A model generated the notes under the pieces. The model did not search any database. It was not told the origin of the DNA and was given only the letters and a program-made list of their open reading frames with translations. The position numbers were made by a program, and so were the translations under genes. A stretch of DNA of 64,000 nt, taken from Eutypa lata. Its lineage: Eukaryota; Ascomycota; Sordariomycetes; Xylariales; Diatrypaceae. Where the stretch lies: assembly GCA_022661535.1 (NCBI GenBank), contig JAKULF010000006.1, forward strand, positions 3,963,001 to 4,027,000, read 5' to 3'. Positions within the stretch are counted from its first letter, which is position 1, and each line of letters starts with the position of its first letter. This document shows, in pieces, positions 1-10,602 of this stretch.

Positions 1-341
1 GTTGCAGTCCCCGCTTCTTTCTGAGCCTTCTTTATGTCGCTCCAAGCCATGTTCTCACAATCATACAGCTTATTACTAGCCTCGACCATGATGGATTTCT
101 CGAACCCCAGAACGCTCTTCATGAATACGCACAAAGACTGGCCGAGATGATGAAAGGTGGAATCGCCCGTCCTCAGTTTCTCCTGAGCACCATCGATATC
201 GTCGTTCATGATCAGGGACGCACTAGCCATGGCATCCTCTATCGCAGCGATCTCCTGAGCCACCAAGTCCACCTGAGAAGCGGCCGGGCTGCTACTGGCT
301 TTGGGGGCCGCAGCCCGGAACCAGCCTCCAAATCGACTCAT
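1..341 (-). CDS. IML2: IML2-like mitochondrial outer membrane / inclusion body clearance protein, 5' part
   Basis: The minus-strand frame opens with ATG at 341-339 and stays open to the window edge, so 113 N-terminal codons are present and the rest lies outside. The protein begins MSRFGGWFRAAAPK and continues through AIEDAMASASLIMNDDIDGA and SVLGFEKSIMVEASNKLYDC. This is the start of the fungal DUF3808/TPR39 family, whose yeast member Iml2 is linked to lipid-droplet-dependent clearance of inclusion bodies and to mitochondria. The family is normally over 600 residues with TPR-like helices. No intron is seen in this part. Assignment rests on recognised family motifs; only the N-terminal helical segment can be judged here. 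Confidence 0.8.
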   Translation of the reverse strand, partial: MSRFGGWFRAAAPKASSSPAASQVDLVAQEIAAIEDAMASASLIMNDDIDGAQEKLRTGDSTFHHLGQSLCVFMKSVLGFEKSIMVEASNKLYDCENMAWSDIKKAQKEAGTA

Positions 342-1760
342 CTTGGTCACTCAGAATTTTAGAAAAGAAAAAAAGAGAAGAAAAAAGCGAATCGGGAAAA
401 AGAGCGCAAGGTGAGGGCTTATGAGAGTATGATTTGTTAGCCTAGAGCCTGGTCCGTCCTCCGGCGTCACCGGGAGGTGGCTTTTAAGCTGGTTTTGTGG
501 GGGGTCGGGTCCGGTGGGTGGAGGATGCAACACTGTAAAACCCTTGCTGAGCCCCAAGTGGTCTTCTATACGATGCACACAGATTGATTACGACTTGGCT
601 AAAAATAACTAGAGGGGTTTCGACATATATCTATAGCTAAGAGATCCCCCCAAAAAGATGTGTGCAATGAAAGAATATGAAAAGGGTAAGACGAGGAATC
701 AAAGGTCGCGTGTCGAGTCATGGATCTTTTATTGATGACTACATCATTAGAGCTATGCTCTGGTATGTACTTGATACTTATTAACTGGAACAAAGACCGT
801 CAGGGCTTAAAATCAATTGTCCTTGCACGTTTCTTGTCTGAGATGGGATCAGGTACAAAATTATTGAGGAACTCCACCAGGCTGACAGGGAATGACGTCT
901 TGCAAGGTCAGCCAGCCAGCCAGCTGTTCAGGGAGAACAGGGAGGAATGCCCCCCGCTTCCGCCCCATCGCTATAGAAACCCAGTCCAGCTCAGGTGGGC
1001 GCAGGAACCGCTCTCAGGCATTGAATAGAGTGACAATGAATTTAACAACACATGACCAGAGTATCAGCGCGTAATGATTTAATCAAAGTGTGATGAATAC
1101 ATTAAATAACAGAAGATTATGCAGACAAACGCAGTAAAAATATATACTGTATATAACTGAATGCTTAAGTTACAACATATTTATAGTTAACTAATCTTAA
1201 CTCATATTGTAACGCCTGTCAAGCTACCTAGATCTAGACATATGCATCTCTTATTACTGTTATCGCAGAGCTGAAAAATCCCAGTTACCGGGACAGGAGG
1301 TTTAAGGCAAGATTTGCATAGGTACCTCTACTTGTCTAGAGCACATGCATTCCTTCAGTTCAGCCAGCAATGTTAAAAGTTCCGGTTCCTTTGAAGAGGT
1401 TGTTGCAGCAATTTAGGTACCTGATTCGACGGAAGGGTCGGAGCACCGGTCATAATCTGATCCGGTGGGAAGCAGGCCGGGGGGCTGCTACTGCTGTGGG
1501 CAGGGATCATAGAACTTCAACACTAAGCACAAGCCAGCCAATCAAACCATTCAATAGCAATCAATCATCATCCTAGTTCAGCCTGACCTGACAAAGCTAC
1601 AGTACCAACCAACCTTGAAGGCGTAACATATACCAAATCGACAGACATCATCATCACCACCACCACCACCACCACCACATACGCACGATAGCCGACGAAC
1701 TCTACGAAGTCGATACATCACCACCCAACACAATAACCTCAAACAAGCAACAAAACAGCC
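342..1760. other. Intergenic region between divergent IML2 and SEM1
   Basis: No convincing coding frame is seen on either strand. The stretch holds the divergent promoters of IML2 (leftward) and SEM1 (rightward). Positions 1081-1215 are AT-rich, and a CAT/CAC microsatellite lies at its right end in the SEM1 leader. Confidence 0.6.
1646..1679 (+). repeat. (CAT)n(CAC)n microsatellite in SEM1 leader
   Basis: About three CAT units run into about eight CAC units, starting 115 nt upstream of the SEM1 ATG, so it probably lies in the 5' UTR or core promoter. On the transcript it would read as an unstructured CA-rich leader. Confidence 0.8.
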
Positions 1761-2608
1761 ATGGCGTCCTCAGACCCAAAGCCCAGCAACGAGAAATCAT
1801 CAGCCGCCGAGGCGAAGCCCGAGCAACAGCAACAGCCGCAGAAGTCGGGTTCTCTAGAGGAAGACGATGAGTTTGAGGATTTCCCCGTTGAAGGTTTGTT
1901 TCACTAATTCGCTCCTTCGTCCGTTTGCTTTATCTCCATTTCCATCTCTTACCCGCCTTCTTTGCTCTCTTTCCTCTTCCTTCGTTGCATAATGATTTTC
2001 TCGTCTGCCACGTTCTCATTTCGCTCCCGTCTTCCCCCTTGGCAGCTGGCAGCGGTGGTAATGGGGACATATACATCTTCGTTCTCACTTTTTCACCCTT
2101 CTCCCTTCAGTGTGTTTAGCTACATGTATAACACGCCTGAATAGCCTCAAGATTCATAGCGAGAATTCCGAGAAATATCCTATAAACAGAGGACAGTGAC
2201 TAACCAGAACAAATCACATTTACAGACTGGCCGGCGGAAGAGACAGAGGCAGCAGCCACCGGCGCGGGCGGCAGCGGCGCAACGCAGCACCTATGGGAGG
2301 AGAGCTGGGACGACGACGACACGAGCGATGACTTCTCTGCGCAGTTGAGGTACGATATGACGGAAGTTCCTATAATACCCCATACCTTCCTTACACGTTA
2401 CATCACATGACAATCGCCTGTCCGTTCTTGCGACCTTCATTCATCCCATTTTCTTCGATTGATACGGGATTGTTGATGTTCGCTTTTCCCTGTCACGCAA
2501 CACATAATAAATATTCTGGTCTGAATGCAATGTATTAACTAGCTAACCTTTGTTTCCTCGGGCTATAGGGAAGAACTGAAGAAGGTCGAGGCTTCGAAGC
2601 GAAGATGA
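1761..2608 (+). CDS. SEM1: 26S proteasome complex subunit Sem1/Dss1
   Basis: Three exons, 1761-1893, 2226-2349 and 2569-2608, give 98 residues with all phases consistent. The product is an intrinsically disordered acidic peptide. An acidic patch (EEDDEFEDFPVEDWPAEE) is split by intron 1, followed by HLWEESWDDDDTSDDFSAQL and a basic helix (REELKKVEASKRR). These two acidic W/F patches plus a terminal helix define Sem1/Dss1, a lid subunit of the 26S proteasome that also serves TREX-2 and BRCA2-type complexes. Donors are GTTTGT and GTACGA; acceptors are ACAG and ATAG. It is longer than yeast Sem1 (89 aa) through an A/Q-rich N-terminal tail and a glycine/alanine insert between the patches, as is common in moulds. 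Confidence 0.93.
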
Positions 2609-3543
2609 GGGATCAACCAGCTACCACTCTGATAGGGTCTTTCTAGCTGTCGCAGGGGAAGAGAGGCTCATCTCATACGCCACGCTGAACGCTAGTAGAA
2701 ACAATAGGAAAGGAAACGGCTTGTGATTTTAGTGATCGCTGTCCTGGCCGGCCATGTCGACCTGACTTTTCTGAACTAGTTGTTGGGTTGGGAGAAGGGA
2801 TATGCTCTATACCACTACGAGCTTATTTAGGGACCTTAGGAGGCGACAATGCATAAAAAGGGAAAAGGAGAGATACAGTACCTGTACAGCGAACTTGATT
2901 AATGCAAAACAAAACATGACAAATCCCGTGGTTATCAAGAAAGCACGCACAGCCATTTGTATCCATCTGTGATAAATCCGACACACGGGCAACAGGGGTT
3001 AGCCAGTAGCTATGCTTACAGCTCAAGAAAAAGTCCCTTTTCTTTGAGCTGGCTACATACCTACACCTCTTAACCCGGCAAGACTCCCGCATGTTGTGAA
3101 TCCATGGAATTGACTGTCAAACTACGAAGACGGACTATTTTTCACGAATACATACTTGAGTATTTACTCTGGTGGGTGGCTGACTAGAGCTTGAATAATT
3201 TATTTTCATTCAGTAATGTAACTCCCCGGCCTTGCTTGCAAACAAGGTGGGGGTCATTTCTAAGGTTCTCGATACATTCAGTATTTCCTTCGATTGGTAG
3301 TCCTTTTCCTGACATACGTTGCATCACTACCTCATTTCCCTTATTTTCATGCCTAGGAACTGGGGTGGACATGTGTTATTCAGTCCCCAACTAACGCAAC
3401 GAATAGCGGCGGCAGACAGGTAGGTAGGTGGGTAGGTAGGCAGGCAGAGGCACCCGGGGCTACGACGGCAGGACAGCAAGTAAACCTTGAGCTCCCAACC
3501 AACATCTTCACAGCCTATACCCGGCCTCCGCCCCATGGAACCC
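2609..3543. other. Convergent 3' region of SEM1 and PGK
   Basis: No supported gene. It carries the 3' UTRs of the two converging genes. Around 3418-3450 there is an imperfect GGTA/GGCA tetramer tract like others in this window. Confidence 0.6.
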
Positions 3544-5060
3544 TCATTTGGAGCTAAGGGCCACAACACCGGGTAGCTGCTTCCCCTCGAGCAGCTCGAG
3601 CGACGCGCCGCCGCCGGTGCTGACGTGGGAGCACTGGTCCTCGACGCCGTACTTGGCGGCGACGGTGGCGGTGTCGCCGCCGCCGATGATGCCGATCTTG
3701 CCGCGGGCGACGGCGGCGACGAAGGCGTCGAGGGTGGCCTTGGTGCCCGAGGCGAACTTGTCGAACTCGAAGACGCCGGCGGGGCCGTTCCAGAGGATGG
3801 TCTCGGCGCCGTCGATGGCCTCCTTGAAGAGGCGGACCGACTGCGGTCCGCAGTCGAGGCCCTGCCACCCGTCGGGGATGCCCTCGGCGTCCGTGGCGGT
3901 TCCCGTGTTAGCATCCTTGGAGAACTTGTCGGCCGTGACGTAGTCGACGGGCAGCGTGACTTTCACGCCGTTCTTCTTGGCCTTCTCCATCAGGCTGCCG
4001 ACGGTCCGGGACCCGGCCTCGTCGAAGAGCGAGTTCCCGATCCGGACGCCCTCGAGCGTCTTCTTGAACGTGAACGCCATGCCGCCGCAGATCACCAGCG
4101 CGTCTACCTTGTCCAGCAGGTTGTCGATCAGCTGGATCTTGTCCGACACCTTGGCCCCGCCCAGGATCGCCAGGAATGGCCGCTTTGGCGCCTCGATCGC
4201 CTTCGCGAAGTAGTCCAGCTCCTTCTTCATCAGGAACCCGGCCGCCTTCTGCGGCAGGTCCACGCCTACCATCGACGAGTGTGCGCGGTGCGCGGTGCCG
4301 AAGGCGTCGTCTATATGGAGGATGTTTGTTAGATTTTCGTGATCAGATTTTTGAGATTGATGTCTATCTCAGTGGAAAGAAGAAAAAAACGAGAAAAGGG
4401 GGATGACAAGGAGAGGCACGCAAACAAATAGGTGAGTCTAGAACTGTATTTTAAATGAGAAAAAGAACCTACTGATATAAATATCACCCAGCGCAGTCAA
4501 GCCCTTCCGGAACTCATCGACCTTAGCCTTATCCGCCTTGACCTTCTTGCCCTCGGCGTCCTTGTAGGAGCCCTCCTCCTCGGCGTGGAAGCGGAGGTTC
4601 TCCAGGAGTACGACCTGGCCTCCCTGGGCCTTGTTGACGATAGCCTCAACCTCAGGACCAACAGAGTCCGGGGCGAACTCAACGCTCTTGCCCCCCAAGA
4701 GCTTCTCAAGCTCAGGCACCACAGGCTTGAGGCTGTACTTGGGGTTGGGCTTGCCGTCGGGCCGCCCCAGGTGCGACATCAGCACCACCGCCTTGGCGCC
4801 GTTCTCGATCGCGTACTTGATCGTCGGGACGGCGCCCGCGATGCGCTGGGTGTTCGTCACTTTCTTGTCGGCGTCGAGGGGGACGTTGAAGTCGACCTGG
4901 GAAGGAGAGGATTAGCTTCCAATTGGGAGAATTACTACATAGTGCAAGGCAAAGAGAGGCAAGGGAGGTAGGTAGGTAGGTAGGTAGGCCTTACCCGGAT
5001 AAGGACCCTCTTGCCCTTCAGGTCAACATCTGTGATGGAGAGTTTGCTGGAAAGAGACAT
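3544..5060 (-). CDS. pgkA: Phosphoglycerate kinase (glycolysis)
   Basis: Minus-strand gene with three exons, 5060-4995, 4896-4473 and 4310-3544, giving 418 residues, the usual length for a fungal PGK. It catalyses 1,3-bisphosphoglycerate + ADP to 3-phosphoglycerate + ATP in the cytosol. Visible landmarks are the N-terminal [12 protein letters not shown] substrate motif (rejoined across intron 1), [37 protein letters not shown] (rejoined across intron 2), [12 protein letters not shown], the nucleotide-binding [14 protein letters not shown], and the C-terminal [13 protein letters not shown] with the [14 protein letters not shown] loop. Third codon positions are strongly GC-rich, as expected for a highly expressed gene. 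Intron 1 contains a GGTA tetramer repeat; intron 2 is 162 nt. No missing catalytic segment is apparent. Confidence 0.97.
4966..4988 (+). repeat. (GGTA)n tetramer repeat in PGK intron 1
   Basis: Five to six GGTA units lie in the first intron of PGK, next to its 5' splice site (donor at 4994-4991). The same tetramer recurs elsewhere in the window. Confidence 0.85.
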
Positions 5061-6282
5061 GTTGACGTCTATGTGGGGTTTTTGGTATAGAAAACTGGTT
5101 ACTAGGTATTGATTCTCAATGAATGGAATTCGAGACGTGAAGTTATTTCCTTCCTCAAAACTTCACAGGAGAGAATGAGGGATTTAGATTAAATTCGACT
5201 TGATAAGATACTTTTACAATACAGAGGTAAAGGGTGGTAAGTTTATGTACGTAGTAACTAGGCGTTGTTGAAAGAAAAAGCACGCAGTCCTGTTTGACCT
5301 CTTCAGATGGAGGGGCAACCAAAAGTTTGGTGGGGTAACTAGTATGACGGTTGAGCTCATCAGATCTGCGGAGCCCTACGAAGTACAACAGCCACCAGCT
5401 AACCACCCTAACTAGCAGTTCTAATTACCTACCTACCTACCTACCTACATACAAGTATGTAGAGAGAGCTAGCTAGCTAGCTTACGAGGCATCTATTTTG
5501 CCTACAAAAATTGCCATGGAAATACCTACGCCCATTGTTATCCTATGTGACGCAACAGGCGCAACACGTTCCTGTGAACAGCTGTTTTGTGGTGTGGTAT
5601 AACTTAGTTAGCCTGGCTAGGAATTTCTTCACGGCGCCTCGAATCACTCTTCTTGGCATGGAGCCCGCCGGAACTAAGATCTGATGCCTGCCTTGGCGTA
5701 GTTGAACCTAAAGCGGATAGTGGATGCGACGTCCGTTAGCCAGAACGTCGTCTCCCGATAATTATTCGATATGCCTTTTCCCGAGGTCCCATTTGATAAG
5801 TAAGGTAGGTAGTTAGGATCCGTCCTGCCGCCGTACTGGACTGTTTTCTTCTCCGGGTAGAATTGGGGGGTGCTTTCCGGGCGGCCGGTTGCTTTTCATA
5901 CCGGTTCATGCCGTGGCTCCGAGGTGATTTTCGTGTCTGGCCGAGGGATTGTCGTCTTGTCTTGTCACTTTATGCCGAGAGATGGAGGTTGAAATGCCTA
6001 GAACACGCATGAGAAAAATGGACATCCTCGGAAACAAAAGTGATCTAGTTTTTTTTAGGTACAAGAAGACGAACGTCTGATCTGACCCTTCATGAAGCGA
6101 ATGAATACCTAACCTGAACGCCGCCCCCCTGTCATGCTGAATGTAAAGTACCCCCCCTAGTGACCAAAAGAGCAAACCAGCGCAACATTACCATGATGAT
6201 ACCCGCAAAACAGAGATCCGTAGTTAGGGATATAACAGTACAGGGACTACACAGTAGTCCTCCTTTCGGTTAGGTGGTTTAT
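5061..6282. other. Intergenic: PGK promoter and Mpv17 3' side
   Basis: No coding frame with recognisable content. The right-hand neighbour of PGK is also on the minus strand, so this holds the PGK promoter and the 3' end of the Mpv17 gene. It has a CCTA tetramer repeat at 5427-5450 and an adjacent run of AGCT-type repeats near 5466-5481. Confidence 0.6.
5427..5450 (+). repeat. (ACCT)n tetramer repeat
   Basis: About six ACCT units, the reverse complement of the AGGT tract in PGK intron 1 and about 440 bp from it. It sits in the PGK upstream region. Confidence 0.85.
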
Positions 6283-7142
6283 CTACGAGAGGCGGATGTT
6301 AGGAGATGTATAGGTAGAGGGCTTGGTCTCCACCTCTTCTGCGGCGTTGCTCAGCGAGAGGTATGCCGTCCAAGCAATACCAATGGTTGACACGAATGGC
6401 TAAAACAACATTAGCGAATATATTCTAGTACAGGGGAAACTTATCATGGTAAGAGAGGTCTTACCAGTTGAAATTGCACCGGCATCAATCGGAAGTTGAT
6501 GATCTGCACCAAGGGCCACACCATGAAGTTCGCCTTCAGCGTCGGGATGTACATGTCGCGGAGCTTGTGCGCGACCGCCCTACGGCCGCCGCCCTCCGCC
6601 ACGGTCATGGCCGTGAAGAAGCAGCCGATGCCGAAGGGGGCGAAGATCAGCTGGTCGAGGGCCACGCGCTTCATCGCCGGGCCGAAGGCGCTGTCCTTGG
6701 TGATGGGGAACGCGCGCGACAGGAAGCCGAACCACTTGAACTGCACGGGCGCCATCGCGAACCCGTACGCCATGAACCGGGTCAGCCGCTCGAAGTCGAA
6801 GGGCGGCGGCAGCAGCTTCGAGTCCGGGACCAGCTCCCGGTCGCTCCACGAGTACTTCTTGTCCAGGTCGTGGATCTCGATCGCCACCGAGTCGTCCTTC
6901 GTTACGCCGCCCGGCTTTCGCAGCGCTCGCTGTCGCACCGATGTGATGGTCTGGGCTACGGTGTCGGCGATGCCTCCGAGGACGGCGTTCGTTACCATCA
7001 TGGTAAGTACTAAAGAGTAAGTGGAGTATGTTAGCGATGTGTTATCGTCGCAGCAGGGAGATCAGTCGCTGGCGCATTTCTTACCTGGTCGTTCATCGTA
7101 ATAAGCATTGAACCTAGACGTCAACCTCGCTACGATAGCCAT
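6283..7142 (-). CDS. Mpv17/PMP22 family integral membrane protein
   Basis: Minus-strand gene with exons 7142-7085, 7009-6465 and 6399-6283, giving 239 residues. The upstream exon supplies MAIVARLTSRFNAYYDERP, and splicing joins it to VLTMMVTNAVLGGIADTVAQ. This restores the family's RPxLT...ADxxAQ N-terminal signature, which the long central exon alone would lack. Later family features are RFMAYGFAMAPVQFKWFGFL, ALDQLIFAPFG, and the C-terminal NFMVWPLVQIINFRLMPVQF followed by IGIAWTAYLSLSN. Members are four-helix proteins of peroxisomal or inner mitochondrial membranes implicated in small-solute permeability; the compartment cannot be told here. A hydrophilic insert of about 35 residues follows helix 1, as in this mould subfamily. 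The stop follows SPNIRLS. Confidence 0.9.
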
Positions 7143-7805
7143 TTCGATGAAAAAGATGATGGCATGGAGTAAAGGCTAGATTAAAGGTATGCGACGTTAG
7201 TTTAGTGGTTTGGGATGAAAGGAGGGTGGTGTATGAATGCGATAGAGAAGGAACAAGTTTTGTCCAACCAACGTTGGTCAGTGCTTCAAATGATGCTAAA
7301 AATCAAAGCGGAATACAATAGAAAATGCTGGATGAATATGGAGTAGAGCGCACATACAACACGATCATAGATGAATTTGCTGTTTACCGCCCGACTGAAG
7401 CGGCGTCGAGTGAGTTCCCACGACATGGTCGGAAGGAGGTACCGAGTCCTAATATAACAATATGATAAGATAGTATGTAATCAAAGAAACTTAGGTTTAA
7501 GTAGATCGAGAGTAGCAAAGTGGAAACAATCTTTTAGTCCGTCCTGGGACTCGTACACGTTTGGAGGCGAAAACTGAAAATGAATGATGGCAATCAAAGC
7601 TTGTGTGACGCAGGTTCACTGTCACCGGAGGTGCTGGGTCTGGGCATGCCCTGCTAGGTTGAACGGCTGGCGCTCTCAGGTCGAACAATGACGACAGATT
7701 TCCACACCGATATAACAGATAAAATAATATGCTAGGTAATAGGTACGTAGGTAATCGATTTTCGGCGTTATCGGATTGCGAAAGCCCAGTGTACCTCTAC
7801 ACACG
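7143..7805. other. Intergenic, Mpv17 upstream side
   Basis: Promoter side of the Mpv17 gene up to the target-site duplication of the transposon. No gene is seen. A minus-strand ATG-led stretch near 7426-7370 (MSWELTRRR...) is short and joins nothing convincing. Confidence 0.5.
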
Positions 7806-7814
7806 ATGATATCC
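7806..7814. repeat. Target-site duplication, left copy
   Basis: ATGATATCC directly abuts the left TIR; the identical 9-mer follows the right TIR. Confidence 0.9.
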
Positions 7815-8344
7815 CAGTTTGTTTATATGCACCGGTAAAAAATCTTATATGCACCTATATCTAAACCGCATTGGGACGCACCCAAATCACCACCCACCAC
7901 CCACCTAAGCCACCTACACTTATGTCACCACTTAACATCACCACCACCATTTACAACACAACAAAAAAATTATACCTAAATGGGGGGGCTCGCACCGCCC
8001 CCCCAAACCCCCCGGGGCCTAACCCTAACCCTAAACTAACACCTAACCCTAACCAACTAACCCTAACCCTAACCAACTAACCCTAACCCTAACCGCGCTG
8101 CGCGCCGACGCTGTTAAGGTAGTGACTTAGTGGTGGTAGGTATGGTGGTAGGTTAGGGGCTTGGTGGCTTGGTGGCTTGGTGGATTCAGAGGTGCTAGGG
8201 GGCTGCCAGGGTGTAAGGGTCAGTGCACATGTGGCTAGTGTGGCTAGTGTGGTGGCAGGTCCTGTAAATGGTCCGTGTCTTGTCCCAATGCGGTTTAGAT
8301 ATAGGTGCATATAAGATTTTTTACCGGTGCATATAAACAAACTG
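7815..8344. mobile_element. Complete 530-bp MITE with 63-bp perfect TIRs (Mutator-like)
   Basis: Positions 7815-7877 are repeated exactly in inverse orientation at 8282-8344 (63/63 bases, termini CAGTTTG/CAAACTG). Immediately outside, the 9-mer ATGATATCC stands on both sides (7806-7814 and 8345-8353), a target-site duplication. Long TIRs and a 9-bp duplication point to a non-autonomous Mutator-like element; P and hAT elements make 8-bp duplications. The interior has no transposase frame. Its left half is C/A-rich with CCACC and CCCTAA repeats, and its right half is G/T-rich with GGTGG repeats, so the two halves are roughly complementary beyond the TIRs. Perfect TIRs and an intact duplication argue for recent insertion. 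Confidence 0.93.
8018..8094 (+). repeat. Telomere-like (CCCTAA)n tract inside the MITE
   Basis: About eight complete or near-complete CCCTAA units, interrupted by AACCAA and ACTAAC spacers. Positions 8051-8070 and 8071-8090 are identical 20-mers, so the tract has a higher-order 20-bp period rather than being a plain telomere array. Confidence 0.9.
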
Positions 8345-8353
8345 ATGATATCC
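8345..8353. repeat. Target-site duplication, right copy
   Basis: ATGATATCC directly abuts the right TIR, identical to the left copy. Confidence 0.9.
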
Positions 8354-10449
8354 AGAGTCAATCAATCAGCCCGCCTCCGAGGAAAAGGAGAAGGAAAGAT
8401 CAGATAAATAGAAAATGAACGGTTTCAAGAACTTGCGATGATTTGATATTTAGGTTTGCTTACGAGATGACTGGATGGAACAAATCATTCTCTCCCTTCT
8501 CACTTGGAGAATGTTAAGAGAGGAGACACACAAGACACGCAAGCCACTCCTAGAACGCTACAAGCCGTAAGGATCACCACCCGGAACGTCTTAGCGGTAC
8601 CCCACAAGTTCTATTCTTGGCTTATCCGATGAGCGAGTTAAAAAGCGCCCCGCCGTCTCGTCTGCGGCTCATGAAACTTTAAAGGTCATTAACCAGTTGC
8701 CTTTAATCATAATAATAATAAATAAAATATTGGCATTGTTCAAGTCGAAGATTATCCTTTATTATCCTTTAACATATCCAAGTTACAATTAATATCGTAT
8801 ATCAACTCATATGTGCGTATTTAAGGGCACGGAAATGGCGCATTCAGGACCTAGTCCTCAATTATGTTGTCCTCATAATATTATTTGTCAACTCTCGGTC
8901 ATTCGGTAGGTTCATCTCTCCGAATTCTATGTACAGCCACCACATGGAACCACGGAAAACTCGACGACGCCCGAAAACAGTTCGCAGTGAGAACTTAATA
9001 GCACTTTAGGTACTTGAGCACAAGCCAACTAAAATTATGTTACGTTGTCGATCAGCTACATAAAGTTCCCGTCGACCAGCAATAAGGGATGTGTTTATAG
9101 CGAGGTGAAGCCATAGAGTCTAATAGCACACTGAGTTCACTTACAATATTATTTTATTTTTAAACTACTAACTAATATTTTTTCAATTAATAATCGGAGA
9201 TTCCTTAGTGGACTAAATATATAAAGATCTGTTAAAGTGAATATACTGCTGAGAAGCCCTTCATCGGGTAGCGATGATGATGACGAGACGCAATATTGTA
9301 GGAATATAAGCTATAATAAGCGTTCAAGTAAATAACGTTTGGACGCCCGATCTTCTACAGAAATCCGAGGTATATCCTTCGAGGGGGGGTTATAATCGTC
9401 GTTGGTTCATTCGCGGCTGGACCCTGGCAAATGCAACACGGTTCGAGGTTGTTCCAATCTCGTCACCGGTACCACACTGTTCGATCAGTGATTGACTCGT
9501 AGAGTTGAACGAACTAGGTGTTCAGTCGCCGATATGAAACATAGTTCAAACCTGAGAGTATCTCTACCTAACTAAAGGTGTTTGATTTATTCCAGGAGTG
9601 GTACTTTAGTAATAGCCATTCCACTTCTGCCATAAGAAGGCTGTACGAACTCTACTTTTCTAAGCATATTCTAGGTGTTTACGTAATACTGGCAAGAGTA
9701 TAGCGTGATGAGGTTGTTTCTGTCTGTCATTACCTGCCTAATAGATTTGATAACAACCCTGTCTTCCCTGTATATATTATATATGCCACTGCAGTGAACT
9801 GATTCTATGAATTGATATGGATCGTCATAACCTATCTTCGTTGATTGGAAGACCTATATATATATCTTTAGGCGGAGGTAAGGGAAACTCTTTTCTCGAG
9901 TTGATTTGCGTTGTTACGTTACTTCTTTTTGTTCCTTTGTATGAGTTTAGAGCTCCCTTACGCGTGGCTAGGTTTAAAGTCTCATTAGACGAGTACATAA
10001 TCATCAACTCTCTTTGTAAGCAGTCTCGAACAGACGAGGCCTTGCTGTCATTACTTTTGAAAGCCGTATAATATATCTAAGAAATTGCGCATATACGGCA
10101 CACCAACGAAAAAGTACTTTGCTTTGTGTCAATAAAGATAGGAGTTTTTCACTTTGAAGATAGGCTATGGGATATAATATTCTCAACACGCCAATCTTAG
10201 GATGATACCCACTGAGACGGGTTGCTAAAACAAGACCACTCTTTGATGTTGCTGTATCCTTTGTAGTCACTGAGTTCTTTACTGTGGTAATTAACAAAAG
10301 GCGTCTAATTACCGAATTAACCCGTTTCATATCGAAATATTTCAAAGAATACAATGTTTGTTTAACAATTGAATTGTTAGTTTATTAAAGATAATTTATT
10401 GCTTTTTGAAGTAAGTGGCTTGCTCGTTAACCGCTCGCTGTAAAACCCA
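8354..10449. other. Gene-free 2.1-kb region
   Basis: Moderately AT-rich with no protein-like frame. Reading frames of 60-116 codons near 9817-10354 overlap one another on opposite strands and have no family features. Possibly old decayed repeat DNA. Confidence 0.5.
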
Positions 10450-10457
10450 TATAAATA
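10450..10457 (+). promoter_or_regulatory. Putative TATA box of the J-domain-like gene
   Basis: TATAAATA lies about 150 nt upstream of the ATG at 10603 and is followed by a pyrimidine-rich stretch (TTCTCTTCCTTC), a common fungal core promoter arrangement. Confidence 0.45.
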
Positions 10458-10602
10458 TCATTCTCTTCCTTCAAATTGCAGTAGACCACAGACACTCACG
10501 GACTATCACAGAAACCCGAAGCTTCGACCATCGTTATTAACTTCTACTTGTTTCGGATTCCGTATTTCGGATTTTATCAATAACCCTGACCTCCTAATCA
10601 CA

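Noticed and set aside
3625..4332. 235-codon plus-strand frame opposite PGK exon 3
   Set aside because: Antisense shadow of a GC3-rich gene; its protein is rich in E/D/V/R without any domain, and the minus-strand PGK is certain.
6468..7020. Two long plus-strand frames opposite the Mpv17 gene
   Set aside because: Low-complexity H/R/E or S/R-rich products caused by GC-rich third positions on the other strand.
8018..8094. True chromosome end
   Set aside because: The tract is internal to a TIR-bounded element and unique sequence with genes continues on both sides.
8089..8361. 90-codon minus-strand frame inside the MITE
   Set aside because: It encodes low-complexity P/T/L from CCACC-type repeats and crosses the right TIR; not a transposase.
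9817..10354. Overlapping frames of 60-116 codons on both strands
   Set aside because: AT-biased, mutually overlapping, without a promoter or protein features.
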